Shown in pieces: positions 1 to 8,707 of a stretch of DNA of 50,222 bases. Within the stretch, counting starts at the first letter, position 1; each line of letters starts with the position of its first letter. A program made the position numbers and the translations under genes. The notes under the pieces are model-generated. The model ran no database searches, was not told the DNA's origin, and was given only the letters and a program-made list of their open reading frames with translations. The DNA comes from Lachnospiraceae bacterium (GTDB lineage Bacteria; Bacillota; Clostridia; Lachnospirales; Lachnospiraceae). The stretch is from contig JAKSRS010000014.1 of assembly GCA_024403515.1 (NCBI GenBank), forward strand, positions 1-50,222, in the 5' to 3' direction.

Positions 1-2218
1 CCCAGAATCTTTCACGTGAACGACGAACATACCAGTTACTCATTTCATCAACGAAATCATCAAGTGCTCTTCCGGCTTCAGGAATACGATAGTTATCAAG
101 GTTTGTATCAACATCCTTAACCATAGAGTTTAACTTGGAAAGTAACCACTTATCCATTACGGGAAGTTTGTCGTAGTCAAGTGTATACTTTGTAGCATCA
201 AAATCATCAATATTTGCATAGAGTACAAAGAATGCATATGTATTCCATAATGTACCCATGAACTTTCTCTGACCTTCAATAACTGCATCGCCGTGGAATC
301 TGTTAGGAAGCCAGGGTGCTGAGTTGATGTAGAAATACCAGCGAATTGCATCTGCACCATATTTTTCAAGTGCATCAAAAGGATCAACTGCGTTACCCTT
401 TGACTTACTCATCTTCTGTCCGTGCTCATCCTGAACGTGACCAAGTACGATTACGTTTTCATAAGGAGCCTTGTTGAAAAGAAGAGTTGATTCAGCCATA
501 AGTGAGTGGAACCATCCACGTGTCTGGTCTACTGCTTCTGAAATAAACTGTGCAGGGAACTGTGACTCAAATAATTCTTTGTTTTCAAAAGGATAGTGAT
601 GCTGAGCAAAAGGCATAGCACCTGAATCGAACCAGCAGTCGATAACTTCAGGTACACGCTTCATTGTTCCATTACATTTAGGGCACTTCATAGTTACTTC
701 ATCAATATAAGGGCGGTGAAGTTCAACCTTGTCGGCATCTGTCATTCCACTTCTTTCCTTAAGTTCCTGACGGCTTCCGATACATTCCTGGTGTCCGCAT
801 TCGCATTCCCAGATATTTAAAGGAGTTCCCCAGTAACGGTTACGTGAAATAGCCCAGTCCTGGATATTTTCAAGCCAGTTACCAAATCTTCCCTTACCGA
901 TTGATTCGGGAATCCAGTTAACTGTGTTGTTATTTCTGATTAAATCATCTCTTACTGCTGTTTCCTTAATGTACCATGACTCGCGAGCATAGTAGATAAG
1001 AGGAGTATCACATCTCCAGCAGTGAGGATATTCATGTTCAAACTTAGGTGCATCGAAAAGCTTTCCTTCTGCATCAAGATCTTTTAATACTTCAGGGTCT
1101 GCCTTCTTTACAAAGAGTCCCGCATAAGGAGTTTCGGGTGTAAGTTCACCCTTTCCATTTACAAACTGTACAAAAGGAAGGTCATATTTACGACCAACGT
1201 TAGCATCGTCTTCACCGAATGCAGGTGCGATGTGAACGATACCGGTACCATCTGACATAGTTACATATGAATCACATGTAACAAAATGAGCCTTTTTATT
1301 CTGCTTTTTAGCAGCTTCACCGGCACAAGCGAATAAAGGTTCATATTCCTTGTATTCAAGGTCTGTACCCTTATATGTTTCGATTACTTCATATGCTTCA
1401 CTTTCTTCTGTCTTAAGCTTTCCTAAAACAGAGTCAAGAAGAGCCTGAGCCATATAATATGTATAACCGTCTGCTGCCTTAACCTTTACATATGTATCAT
1501 CGGGGTTAACACAAAGAGCAACGTTTGAAGGAAGTGTCCAGGGTGTAGTTGTCCATGCCAAAAAGTATGCATCTTCTCCTACGCACTTAAATCTAACGAT
1601 TGCTGAACGCTCTTTTACTGTCTTGTAGCCCTGTGAAACTTCAGCTGAAGAAAGAGGGGTACCACAACGAGGGCAGTAAGGAACAATCTTGAAACCTTTA
1701 TATAATAAGTTCTTATTCCAGATTTCTTTTAATGCCCACCACTCTGATTCGATATAGTCATCATGATATGTAACATAAGGGTCGTTCATATCAGCCCAGA
1801 AACCTACTGTGCCGGAAAAGTCTTCCCACATTCCCTTGTATTTCCATACAGATTCCTTACATTTTTCAATGAAAGGTTCCATACCGTATTCTTCAATCTG
1901 CTCTTTTCCGTTAAGTCCAAGAAGTTTTTCTACTTCAAGTTCTACAGGAAGTCCGTGAGTATCCCAACCTGCTTTACGGGGTACCATATAGCCCTTCATT
2001 GTACGGTATCTTGGTATCATATCCTTGATAACACGTGTTAAAACGTGTCCAATATGGGGCTTACCGTTAGCTGTAGGGGGGCCATCATAAAAAGTATATG
2101 TAGGGCCATCCTTTCTATTTTCCATACTCTTTTCAAAGATCTGGTTTTCGTTCCAGAACTTCAAAGTTTCTTTTTCTCGTTCAACGAAATTCATGTTAGT
2201 TGAAACCTGTTTGTACAT
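1..2218 (-). CDS. ileS: isoleucyl-tRNA synthetase, C-terminus cut by window edge
   Basis: Class I aminoacyl-tRNA synthetase that charges tRNA-Ile in the cytoplasm. About 739 codons are visible; the reading frame runs off the left edge within the anticodon-binding domain (last residues read [12 protein letters not shown]). The HIGH motif is at residues 55-58 (KPHIGHVL) and KMSKS lies near residue 600 ([10 protein letters not shown]); the editing domain lies between them, and several Cys pairs (for example CPKC) occur before KMSKS. The active-site region reads [15 protein letters not shown], the form found in the eukaryote-like long IleS group (often called IleS2) rather than the GWDCHG form of E. 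coli; that group includes mupirocin-insensitive enzymes, so lower mupirocin sensitivity is an inference only. The ATG at 2218 has a GGAGG ribosome binding site a few bases upstream. Expression is controlled by the T-box leader upstream. Confidence 0.97.
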   Translation of the reverse strand, partial: MYKQVSTNMNFVEREKETLKFWNENQIFEKSMENRKDGPTYTFYDGPPTANGKPHIGHVLTRVIKDMIPRYRTMKGYMVPRKAGWDTHGLPVELEVEKLLGLNGKEQIEEYGMEPFIEKCKESVWKYKGMWEDFSGTVGFWADMNDPYVTYHDDYIESEWWALKEIWNKNLLYKGFKIVPYCPRCGTPLSSAEVSQGYKTVKERSAIVRFKCVGEDAYFLAWTTTPWTLPSNVALCVNPDDTYVKVKAADGYTYYMAQALLDSVLGKLKTEESEAYEVIETYKGTDLEYKEYEPLFACAGEAAKKQNKKAHFVTCDSYVTMSDGTGIVHIAPAFGEDDANVGRKYDLPFVQFVNGKGELTPETPYAGLFVKKADPEVLKDLDAEGKLFDAPKFEHEYPHCWRCDTPLIYYARESWYIKETAVRDDLIRNNNTVNWIPESIGKGRFGNWLENIQDWAISRNRYWGTPLNIWECECGHQECIGSRQELKERSGMTDADKVELHRPYIDEVTMKCPKCNGTMKRVPEVIDCWFDSGAMPFAQHHYPFENKELFESQFPAQFISEAVDQTRGWFHSLMAESTLLFNKAPYENVIVLGHVQDEHGQKMSKSKGNAVDPFDALEKYGADAIRWYFYINSAPWLPNRFHGDAVIEGQRKFMGTLWNTYAFFVLYANIDDFDATKYTLDYDKLPVMDKWLLSKLNSMVKDVDTNLDNYRIPEAGRALDDFVDEMSNWYVRRSRERFW

Positions 2219-2280
2219 CTTATACCTCCTGAATCTAGTGAATAAAACCCTTCCATTAACCGTCCATGGTCTTATTCCGT

Positions 2281-2313
2281 AAAAAAAGGTCGCATCCTAA
2301 AAAGGACACGACC
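2281..2313 (-). terminator. T-box terminator hairpin before ileS
   Basis: Minus-strand stem GGTCGTGTCC (2313-2304) pairs with GGATGCGACC (2297-2288) around a 6-base loop, allowing G-U pairs, and is followed by seven U residues (2287-2281). It lies directly after the T-box core, which would form the competing antiterminator when uncharged tRNA-Ile is bound. Confidence 0.88.
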
Positions 2314-2529
2314 TTGTGTTGTGCTTATACCACCTTTTTAAGTACTCCCTTTCGGTTCATACATTCTCTCTGTAACGGGAGATTCCCGCCGGTGCCTACT
2401 CGAACTCTTTCGGGCCGGAACTCAGAAGTGATTTTCCAAAAATGTTTACTCGTGCCGGTTCACACCACATCCGGCTCTCTGTGACTTTCTTCATTAATGT
2501 ACTGTCTTCGTCAGCGTTTTTTGTATTTG
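2281..2529 (-). promoter_or_regulatory. T-box riboswitch leader of ileS (isoleucine specific)
   Basis: Leader RNA that senses uncharged tRNA-Ile and permits ileS transcription when charging is low. Read on the minus strand it shows a stem I beginning GAGAGCCGG with partner CCGGC, a putative specifier ATC at 2432-2430 followed by CTTCTGAGTTCC, then the conserved T-box core AAGGTGGTAT at 2336-2327, and finally a terminator hairpin with a U-run. The ATC isoleucine codon in the specifier position agrees with the downstream gene. The T-box core departs from the usual GGTGGTACCGCG after GGTGGTA. Placement of the specifier loop is by eye and not from a fold. Confidence 0.88.
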
Positions 2530-2535
2530 CCTTCG

Positions 2536-2565
2536 ATTATAGAACGATGACTTTTAGCTTGTCAA
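2536..2565 (-). promoter_or_regulatory. sigma-A promoter of the ileS T-box transcript
   Basis: Consensus -35 TTGACA (2565-2560) and consensus -10 TATAAT (2541-2536) on the minus strand, separated by 18 bases. Transcription would begin near 2529, immediately before the T-box stem I. It sits just downstream of the stop codon of the S41-like lipoprotein gene, so ileS is a separate transcription unit. Confidence 0.85.
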
Positions 2566-2591
2566 TACAAAAAGCGCCGTATTTATTGAGT

Positions 2592-3782
2592 TTATCCCTT
2601 TTCCTCCTTAATTACTTTCTTATATGTTTCTAGCGCACTAAAATTCTTTATATTATATATATCTGGTTTTACGCCATGCAAATTACTATCTACTCCATCG
2701 GCGTTTATTCCATAAACTGATGCAAACTGAACAATTATTCCCGAATGTGGTAACAAGAAAATATCTGCGGTTAGTCCCAAACCATTTCCGCTTGTTGTAT
2801 CGCCTATAAGTGTTGCCCAATTATTCATTTTGCAAAAATTGGCAAAAGAATCAGCAGCTGAGTATACTTGATTATCAATTAATACCCACTTGTTTTTATT
2901 TGTCCAACTCGTTTCGGCAGAGGACAAATCATATTTTTCTTCTTTTTCATATACCCCGGTCTCTACTTCATGCCCATCTATGAAGAAAGAAGTATGCTTA
3001 GTTCGTGAGAAAGAACTATCTTTGACTCTGTACTTTATTGTAAAGATGTTCTCTCCTCCTATTGGCTCTACGATTTTTTTCATCCAAAAATAAGTGTCGC
3101 CGCCGACATTGCCCCTAATATCAAATACAATATTTGAAACACCAGGGTATTTTTTCATATATTCATCAATAAAGTTATTATCATTCGCTTCTATAGACTT
3201 AGAAAATGATTTGATTTCAAAAATCAAACTGTCCAGTTCAGAATAGTAAGTAACTAATACTTCACTTTCTGATTCATCCACTAAATCAGGCAACATATCG
3301 TAAAATGCCTGCGTTTTATCAGCTTGAAGTATTTCTCTTTCTTCTTGTGTGTAAAACTCCGGATGTTCTATTGATCCTTTTTTCTCAAGTTCAAATCGAC
3401 CTTTTGGCAATATAGCAAGATGCCCTACATTTTTTGCTGTATCCAACACACTTGAAACTATTTCATGAAACTGATATGCATCTCTTATTTCTTCCAATTC
3501 TTCCCGCTTATCAGTATATACTGACATAAAATCAGTTTCAGCTATCAGCCAGTCATAATGTGGATAATAATCACTCAAAATTTCAAGCAGATAATCATAG
3601 TCTGTCAAAAATGACGTTTCATCCAAGACAAAGTCATCACTTTCTGCAAGGTTCACCTCCAAATCGGTACTACTATTAACTTCTATATGATGTGCCTCCT
3701 TCTCCTCTAGTCCGCACGCAGATAAAAGGACACAAATAAAGAAAAAAGCGAAGAACAGTATATGAAATCTTTTACTTTCCAT
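2592..3782 (-). CDS. S41-family peptidase-like lipoprotein
   Basis: Exported lipoprotein resembling C-terminal processing (S41) peptidases. With the start at 3782 (396 aa), a hydrophobic signal ends in the lipobox LSAC (Cys23), so it should be anchored to the outer face of the membrane. The peptidase core shows DIRGNVGG (about 221-228), the putative nucleophile Ser in YSAADSFA (about 308) and GDTTSGNG (about 327-334). In Ctp-type S41 enzymes the last motif carries the catalytic Lys (GKG); here it is Asn, so either another S41 catalytic arrangement is used or activity is reduced. No PDZ domain is recognised. I prefer the ATG at 3782 because AGGGAG lies just before it; an in-frame ATG at 3794 has no ribosome binding site. 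It stands alone, with no cleavage target apparent. Confidence 0.8.
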   Translation of the reverse strand: MESKRFHILFFAFFFICVLLSACGLEEKEAHHIEVNSSTDLEVNLAESDDFVLDETSFLTDYDYLLEILSDYYPHYDWLIAETDFMSVYTDKREELEEIRDAYQFHEIVSSVLDTAKNVGHLAILPKGRFELEKKGSIEHPEFYTQEEREILQADKTQAFYDMLPDLVDESESEVLVTYYSELDSLIFEIKSFSKSIEANDNNFIDEYMKKYPGVSNIVFDIRGNVGGDTYFWMKKIVEPIGGENIFTIKYRVKDSSFSRTKHTSFFIDGHEVETGVYEKEEKYDLSSAETSWTNKNKWVLIDNQVYSAADSFANFCKMNNWATLIGDTTSGNGLGLTADIFLLPHSGIIVQFASVYGINADGVDSNLHGVKPDIYNIKNFSALETYKKVIKEEKG

Positions 3783-3883
3783 TATCTCCCTCATCTAATA
3801 TTTCAGCCACATTCTTCATGACATATATGTGACATTCCAACATTCATTTATCTATTATATCCTCATGTATCTGTAAAGGAAAT

Positions 3884-3915
3884 AAAAAAACCACTTCCGG
3901 TTTAACCGGAAGTGG
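3884..3915 (-). terminator. intrinsic terminator after the secreted-protein gene
   Basis: A perfect 10-bp stem (CCACTTCCGG, 3891-3900, with CCGGAAGTGG, 3906-3915) and 5-base loop; on the minus strand it is followed by seven T residues (3890-3884). It terminates the gene at 3951-4490 and separates it from the lipoprotein gene downstream. Confidence 0.9.
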
Positions 3916-3950
3916 CCTCATATGCTTTATAACATTATTTATATACTCAA

Positions 3951-4490
3951 TTATTTAACCTTTTTGATTGTCATTTTATATGTACACTGATTAGCTGTAA
4001 AATAAAATCTCATCCAGATTGTCTGACCCTTCTTTAATGAAACCTTCTTAGCTGAACGGGTCTTTCTGTAGTACATTTTATCACTAGGGCTCTTAAGATA
4101 CTTATCATTGTAGTTCTTTGAAGCCATCTTAAGCCAATCTGTCTTTCCACCTTCTGTAGAAACTTTCATTCTTTCGTAATAGCTTCCGTTTTTCTTTAAA
4201 AGATACCAGTTACCAAGACCTGTACTGTTCTTTTTATTCTTTGATACAATATCAGACATTACAAAAGTGTACTTAGCTGTGCTGGGTGCAGTAAACTTAA
4301 CAAATGTAGTACCGTTTTTAGCCTTTGTTGCTGTTACCGCATTGCTTCCAACCTTAACAACACCTGCTTTTGCTTCGCTAACCCCTGCTGTTACTTTTCT
4401 TGTTGATGCAGCTTCTGCCTTTGCTGGCATAATGCTTACTACCATTACTGCTACTAAAAGAGCAGCCACGATTTTAGTGATTTTCTTCAT
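3951..4490 (-). CDS. small secreted protein of unknown function
   Basis: 179 residues with a clear Sec signal peptide (MKKITKIVAALLVAVMVV... ending in AEAAS near residue 28). The mature part is Lys- and Ser/Thr-rich and basic, contains no Cys, and appears to be all beta strand: segments such as GTTFVKFTAP, KYTFVMSDI, GQTIWMRFYF and CTYKMTIKK alternate with loops. The order suggests a small beta-sandwich similar in outline to bacterial pre-peptidase C-terminal (PPC) domains, but I cannot assign a family. The ATG at 4490 is preceded by GGAGG. It follows pfkB at 77 bases and ends in a strong terminator. The role is unknown; cell-surface or carbohydrate binding is speculation. Confidence 0.75.
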   Translation of the reverse strand: MKKITKIVAALLVAVMVVSIMPAKAEAASTRKVTAGVSEAKAGVVKVGSNAVTATKAKNGTTFVKFTAPSTAKYTFVMSDIVSKNKKNSTGLGNWYLLKKNGSYYERMKVSTEGGKTDWLKMASKNYNDKYLKSPSDKMYYRKTRSAKKVSLKKGQTIWMRFYFTANQCTYKMTIKKVK

Positions 4491-4567
4491 TGTTAACCTC
4501 CAAACCTCAATGTTCTAAAGCACGACATTTAACAATATATTTGATTTGGAAGCAAATAACAATAGTA

Positions 4568-5479
4568 CTAATTTCCTAGTTTTCCGGGAATTTTTGTATA
4601 AAGGTTATATGCCGCACATTTCATCGACATTTCAAGGCTTCCATCAAAAGATAGTTTTTTTAAATTTCCATATAAAAATCCTGCCAATGAACAGTCTCCG
4701 CAGCCAACGCTTGAAACTATCTGCTTATTTTCCGTAGAATCGTCCTTATAAGCAGGCGAATAAATAAACCTATCAGCACTTCTTACATATAATAATGCGC
4801 CTTCTTGGGATAGTGTAGTTAACACGTATTCAATACTGTTAGTTACGGCTGTTTTTCTAATGAAGTTCTCGATTGCCTCTTTAGAATCAAGATTTTCATC
4901 AGTTAAGGATTTTAACTCCTCAAGATTAGGCTTTATCATGTAAGGGCCTGCCTCAATGCCTTTATTAAGCGCAGGTCCGCTGGCATCAAGAATAACCTTA
5001 AGGCCTTTTTTTGTAGCCATAAAAATAATATCTTTATAGATATCTTTACTGATTCCGTCAGGAACAGATCCCGACAAAACAAGGTACTTAGCCCCATCAC
5101 AGTATCCTTCAAGTTTTTCCAGCAGCTCTTCTACATTTTCTTTAGTCGGAGTAAAGCCCTTGTTTCTTTCGTGGTGCTCAAGTCCGTCTTTACAGTTAGT
5201 GATTGTAATATTCTTTCTTGTATTTCCACTTACGTAGACAAAGTCAGTTGTAATATTCTCGTCATCAACTGACGAAAAAATTTCTTTATCCTCTATGCCG
5301 ACAAAACCCAGGCATAAAGATGAAAAATCCCATGAAGATAAAGCTCTTGAAACATTAATCCCTTTGCCTGCAGGTATTATTTCTAATCTTTCAGGACAAG
5401 CCCCAAACCTTTCATACTCTTCTTCAGTTATGACGCAGTCTAGGGCTGTGTTTAGTGTTAATGTTATTACTTCCTTCAT
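4568..5479 (-). CDS. PfkB-family sugar kinase, 1-phosphofructokinase-like
   Basis: Ribokinase/PfkB-fold kinase of the FruK/LacC type, which phosphorylates fructose 1-phosphate or tagatose 6-phosphate with ATP. 303 residues is the usual length. Visible are TLNTALDCVI at the N-terminus, the substrate-binding AGKGINVSRAL (about 38-48), LSGSVP in the centre, the PNLEEL segment, and the C-terminal anion-hole/catalytic motif GCGDCSLAGF, where the usual GAGD has Cys for Ala but keeps the catalytic Asp. It lies 13 bases after the CPBP protease gene and is probably cotranscribed from the promoter at 6896-6924. No PTS or fructose regulator is adjacent, so the substrate remains open. Confidence 0.85.
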   Translation of the reverse strand: MKEVITLTLNTALDCVITEEEYERFGACPERLEIIPAGKGINVSRALSSWDFSSLCLGFVGIEDKEIFSSVDDENITTDFVYVSGNTRKNITITNCKDGLEHHERNKGFTPTKENVEELLEKLEGYCDGAKYLVLSGSVPDGISKDIYKDIIFMATKKGLKVILDASGPALNKGIEAGPYMIKPNLEELKSLTDENLDSKEAIENFIRKTAVTNSIEYVLTTLSQEGALLYVRSADRFIYSPAYKDDSTENKQIVSSVGCGDCSLAGFLYGNLKKLSFDGSLEMSMKCAAYNLYTKIPGKLGN

Positions 5480-5492
5480 GGGAATATCCTTA

Positions 5493-6839
5493 TTAGTTCT
5501 TTGTAAATGTAAAGCTTGCCTTAATGTTATATTTTCCGTCTAATCCAAGTTTATCATAGTTTAAGTTGATTACTTCATCAAAGTACTTCTTGGCATAGTC
5601 AGCAAATTCTTCTTCAGATTCAAGAACAGTTAAAACAACTTTATATGTTCCTGCCTTAAGGTGAGTAGGAAGCATGTCAGCTTTTAAAAGGGCTCCGCTA
5701 CATTCAAACATTGAAGTGCCGTCTTCACTTTCAACTCTTACACCCATAATGAATCCGGGTTTTTCGTTATCAAACCAGTCATATTTTACAACATAATCAC
5801 CTTCTACGTAAATTGAGAAAGGATATTCTTTTTCATTAATATCTGCTTTACCGTCTGCTACAGTTACTTCAAACTCGTCGGCAATAGAAATTGTGTTGGC
5901 TGCCTTTGCCTGCACTCTACCGGATACTATTGTGATTACGAAAATACCGATACATAATACGTAGTAGATCCAAAGTCCCCAGCTTGAAAATGCTGACTTG
6001 AATAACTTTCCACCCTTTAAGCCTTCTTCGTCATCAAGTTTAAATACTTTCTTTCCTGTAGCAATAATAACGATTAAACCGATTACAGCAAGGATAATTC
6101 TTAATCCAACAAAACTATAGAAAGGAACCATTGAAGAAGGAACTAAAGGATCCATCTTACCTGCCAATACTGCACCAATTACTGATGAAGACATGTTGAT
6201 GATGAGGTGATATCCCATTGTGATATAGATTTTACCTGTTCTTGTATAAATAACACCCCAAACGATTCCAAGTACAAATGCGTAGAAGAACTGTGCAAAG
6301 TTTCCGTGGAAAAGGCCAAAGCATAATGCTGATACAAAGATTGCAAACCATTTTCCCTTGTATGCTAATCTGTCGATAATTGTCTTACGGAATATGAGTT
6401 CTTCAACGATAGGAGCAAGGATACCTACATAAAGTACTCTCCAGAAAAGTGAAGAACCGGTAAGTACTTCGGCAAGTCCTGCTGTGCTTGAAGAGGGAGT
6501 TAAAAGTCCCTGAATAGCTGCTCCTATAAGAGATCCTGTAAGTACTATAAAACTCATTACAGGAATACCAACTATAAACTTTCCAACTGTTATTTTTTCA
6601 TTTCCAACTTCTGTCTTGGGAAGCTTTCTTGTAAGTAATAAGAAAAGAGGAAATGCGATTATATCTAATAAAATAATGGGAAGGATTAATGAAGCATTTT
6701 CAGCATTATCTGCAAGCCACTGCTGATTAACCATTCCGATAATTCTAAATACTCCAAGCTGTGCATAATATGCTATTAAAGCAAATATTGCAAGTTTCCA
6801 GCCCAGGCTGTTTTCAATTCTTTTCATTGTTGTTTCCAT
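5493..6839 (-). CDS. CPBP (Abi/CAAX) family intramembrane metalloprotease
   Basis: Multi-pass membrane protein of the CPBP family, related to Rce1 and used in bacteria for prenyl-protein or peptide processing and bacteriocin immunity. All three signature motifs are present: EELIFR (Glu146-Glu147, Arg151), FGLFH (His178) and HLIIN (His211, Asn215). About seven to eight hydrophobic segments precede residue 315. An unusual C-terminal extension of about 130 residues (318-448), rich in acidic residues and beta-strand pattern, follows a last membrane segment (IYYVLCIGIFVITIV) and probably lies outside the cell. The ATG at 6839 has GGAG 7 bases upstream. First gene of a two-gene operon with pfkB. 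The substrate is not deducible. Confidence 0.88.
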   Translation of the reverse strand: METTMKRIENSLGWKLAIFALIAYYAQLGVFRIIGMVNQQWLADNAENASLILPIILLDIIAFPLFLLLTRKLPKTEVGNEKITVGKFIVGIPVMSFIVLTGSLIGAAIQGLLTPSSSTAGLAEVLTGSSLFWRVLYVGILAPIVEELIFRKTIIDRLAYKGKWFAIFVSALCFGLFHGNFAQFFYAFVLGIVWGVIYTRTGKIYITMGYHLIINMSSSVIGAVLAGKMDPLVPSSMVPFYSFVGLRIILAVIGLIVIIATGKKVFKLDDEEGLKGGKLFKSAFSSWGLWIYYVLCIGIFVITIVSGRVQAKAANTISIADEFEVTVADGKADINEKEYPFSIYVEGDYVVKYDWFDNEKPGFIMGVRVESEDGTSMFECSGALLKADMLPTHLKAGTYKVVLTVLESEEEFADYAKKYFDEVINLNYDKLGLDGKYNIKASFTFTKN

Positions 6840-6895
6840 TGCTATCTCCTTAATATCATTCTCTTTTAAATTTGTTTTCTTTCGTGTACATATGC

Positions 6896-6924
6896 ACTAT
6901 ATCCTTAATCATACATAATGTCAA
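6896..6924 (-). promoter_or_regulatory. sigma-A promoter of the CPBP-pfkB operon
   Basis: Minus-strand TTGACA (6924-6919), 17-base spacer, TATAGT (6901-6896). Transcription would start near 6889, giving an untranslated leader of about 50 bases before the ATG at 6839. The rest of the gap (6925-7059) holds a short GC-rich stretch at about 6970-6999 in an otherwise AT-rich sequence, for which I see no function. Confidence 0.82.
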
Positions 6925-7047
6925 GTATCTTTTACATTTTATTTTATAAATATTACAATACGCTTTTCAGGCGCCCCTCGCCGGCCGTAATATGACCGCA
7001 ATTTAAATCTTCAGTTCAGCATTCTACCTTTTTAAATCCGTATTTTA

Positions 7048-7142
7048 TTTCAAAACAAAAAACCGGAATCTTTGATATGTACCCTCCTTACTGGACTTTT
7101 ACTATGTTCAGTAAAGAAGGGGCATATCAAAGATTCCGGTTT
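7048..7142 (-). terminator. very long hairpin terminator after mscL
   Basis: A 20-bp perfect outer stem (7060-7079 with 7123-7142) continues inward with mismatched pairing to about 7093/7109 around a 15-base loop, giving an 83-base hairpin. On the minus strand it is followed by TTTTTTGTTTTG. It starts 18 bases after the mscL stop and should end the trmH-to-mscL transcript. It is far longer than a normal intrinsic terminator. Confidence 0.75.
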
Positions 7143-7160
7143 CTAATCATCATACGTAAT

Positions 7161-7610
7161 TTAATTTTCGCTCTGGTCGTTAAGCTTATTAACTGTCTTG
7201 TATGATTCCAAAAGTTCTGCAAGAAGTTCTTCCTGTGTAGGCTTCTTTTCTTCTTCAACAGGTTCTTCTTCCTTCTTCTTCAACTTCTCCTGCATCTTGG
7301 CAACGGCCTTGGTCATTAAGAAGATGCAAATTGCTATTAGAAGAAAATCAACGATGTTCTGAATAAAACTGCCATACTTAATTGCAGCTTCTTCAGTAAT
7401 AATATTTCCCGCTTCGTCAAGCACCGCAGGGTTAATGATAAACTTTTTACTGCTAAAATCAGCTCCACCTGTGATTGCTCCAAGAAGAGGCATGAAAATA
7501 TCGTTTACAAGGCTTGTAACGATTTTTCCAAAGGCACCACCGATGATAACACCGACTGCCATATCAAGGACATTTCCTTTTGAAATAAACTCTTTAAACT
7601 CTTTGAACAT
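7161..7610 (-). CDS. mscL: large-conductance mechanosensitive channel
   Basis: Homopentameric inner-membrane channel that opens under membrane tension to release solutes during hypo-osmotic shock. 149 residues is within the family range. The N-terminal amphipathic helix MFKEFKEFISKGNVLDMAVG runs into the conserved first membrane helix with VGVIIGGAFGKIV, and the second helix is around residues 85-105 (IQNIVDFLLIAICIFLM). The C-terminal bundle is highly charged (KKKEEEP). It is the last gene of the trmH-fliB-GH43-pseG group, 26 bases after pseG, and is followed by a long hairpin terminator. GAGGAT lies upstream of the ATG. Confidence 0.97.
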   Translation of the reverse strand: MFKEFKEFISKGNVLDMAVGVIIGGAFGKIVTSLVNDIFMPLLGAITGGADFSSKKFIINPAVLDEAGNIITEEAAIKYGSFIQNIVDFLLIAICIFLMTKAVAKMQEKLKKKEEEPVEEEKKPTQEELLAELLESYKTVNKLNDQSEN

Positions 7611-7636
7611 TCAGATCCTCATTTCCCATCCGCCAC

Positions 7637-8692
7637 TTAGGCACGGATGTTAATAATATTATCTGCTATTCTTATTGCACCCAACGCATCAGTTACCTGT
7701 AAAGCTTTCTTACTGTATTCTTCACACAGGTCAGCGTTAGCAGACATTATCCCCATAAAGTCCACTAACCTGTCAGTAACTGTCTCCATCTCTTTATCGG
7801 TAAATCCGGCTGTCATCATTAGCCCGTTCTTTTTAAAGGCTTCAAATATCTGTGCCTGATTGTCCGCTGTACAAAACAGCATAGTCGGAATTCCCATGCT
7901 GCAAAGTTCATAAGTTGTGCTTCCTGCAGCGCTCATAGCTGCATCGAACCTCGAAAGAAATCCCGGCATATCAGTAATATCGCTATATAGATTTACTCTT
8001 CCCGGGAAAGTAACGCTTTCGTCCATTATGGCTTCTTTGTCGCCATTAAAAGGTCCCACAAGAATATTTAAACGAACCTTTTCTAAATTTCCGGCTTCAA
8101 TTTCTTTATTAAAACGTCTTAATAAGGTAATCGCCACATGGGTCGCATCGGCTCCACCTGTTGATAAAAGAACCTCAAACATGTCTGATTTGATGCGTTC
8201 ATGCTTCTTTTGAAAGTCTCGCCTTAATGGCGCATACATTGGCCCTAAAAGAAGTTTCGGAAGCTTTACAGCTGCCTTTTTATATATTTCTTCGTAAGGA
8301 ATATATTCACCGTAGGCGTTGTAATTAATTAAATAATCCACACTAAAGGCGTTCTTTCCGTAGTCATCAACATACGCCGTTTTGGTAATTTCATTTAGTT
8401 TTTCAAAGTAGCCTTCATATGCTGAGTAAGTATCAACTATTACAAGATCTATGCCTTCTTTTTTTATGAGTTCTTCCATTTGAGGAAGTTCTTCGTCCAT
8501 TTTCTGGTAATCACTGTTAAAGACAGTCACCTTATATCCACGTGATTCTATGAGTGCTTTAGGGTCTGTTGAAGCGCAGGCAAAAGAAACCAATACACCC
8601 TTATCACTAAGTGCGTCGGCAATTGAAAGGCAACGCATCACGTGGCCCATTGCTATTATTTTGTTGGCGTCTGCTCTTACTAAAACCTTCAT
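7637..8692 (-). CDS. pseG: PseG/SpsG-like UDP-sugar hydrolase or glycosyltransferase
   Basis: Resembles PseG, the UDP-2,4-diacetamido-2,4,6-trideoxy-beta-L-altropyranose hydrolase of pseudaminic acid synthesis, a GT-B-fold enzyme. 351 residues matches. Features seen are the N-terminal VRADANKIIAMGHVMRC with the MGH segment (15-17), the central VDTYSAY, the LLGPMYAPLRRDF segment, LLSTGGAD, and the C-terminal AMSAAGSTTYELCSMGIPT donor-binding stretch. The other pse genes are not in this window, so the product may be another modified nonulosonic acid or a spore-coat-like sugar (SpsG). It starts 15 bases after the GH43 gene and uses the same short leader TAGCTTTAGGAG, indicating cotranscription. 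Association with fliB in the same operon suggests flagellin decoration, which is inference. Confidence 0.8.
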   Translation of the reverse strand: MKVLVRADANKIIAMGHVMRCLSIADALSDKGVLVSFACASTDPKALIESRGYKVTVFNSDYQKMDEELPQMEELIKKEGIDLVIVDTYSAYEGYFEKLNEITKTAYVDDYGKNAFSVDYLINYNAYGEYIPYEEIYKKAAVKLPKLLLGPMYAPLRRDFQKKHERIKSDMFEVLLSTGGADATHVAITLLRRFNKEIEAGNLEKVRLNILVGPFNGDKEAIMDESVTFPGRVNLYSDITDMPGFLSRFDAAMSAAGSTTYELCSMGIPTMLFCTADNQAQIFEAFKKNGLMMTAGFTDKEMETVTDRLVDFMGIMSANADLCEEYSKKALQVTDALGAIRIADNIINIRA

Positions 8693-8707
8693 TTACTGCT
8701 CCTAAAG

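Noticed and set aside
3819..3832. Palindrome ACATATATGT upstream of the S41-like gene
   Set aside because: Short and AT-rich; no partner regulator or repeated copies seen, so it may be chance.
6970..6999. GC-rich patch between mscL and the CPBP gene
   Set aside because: Small (about 30 bases), no hairpin beyond a 4-bp stem and no coding potential; no function could be supported.
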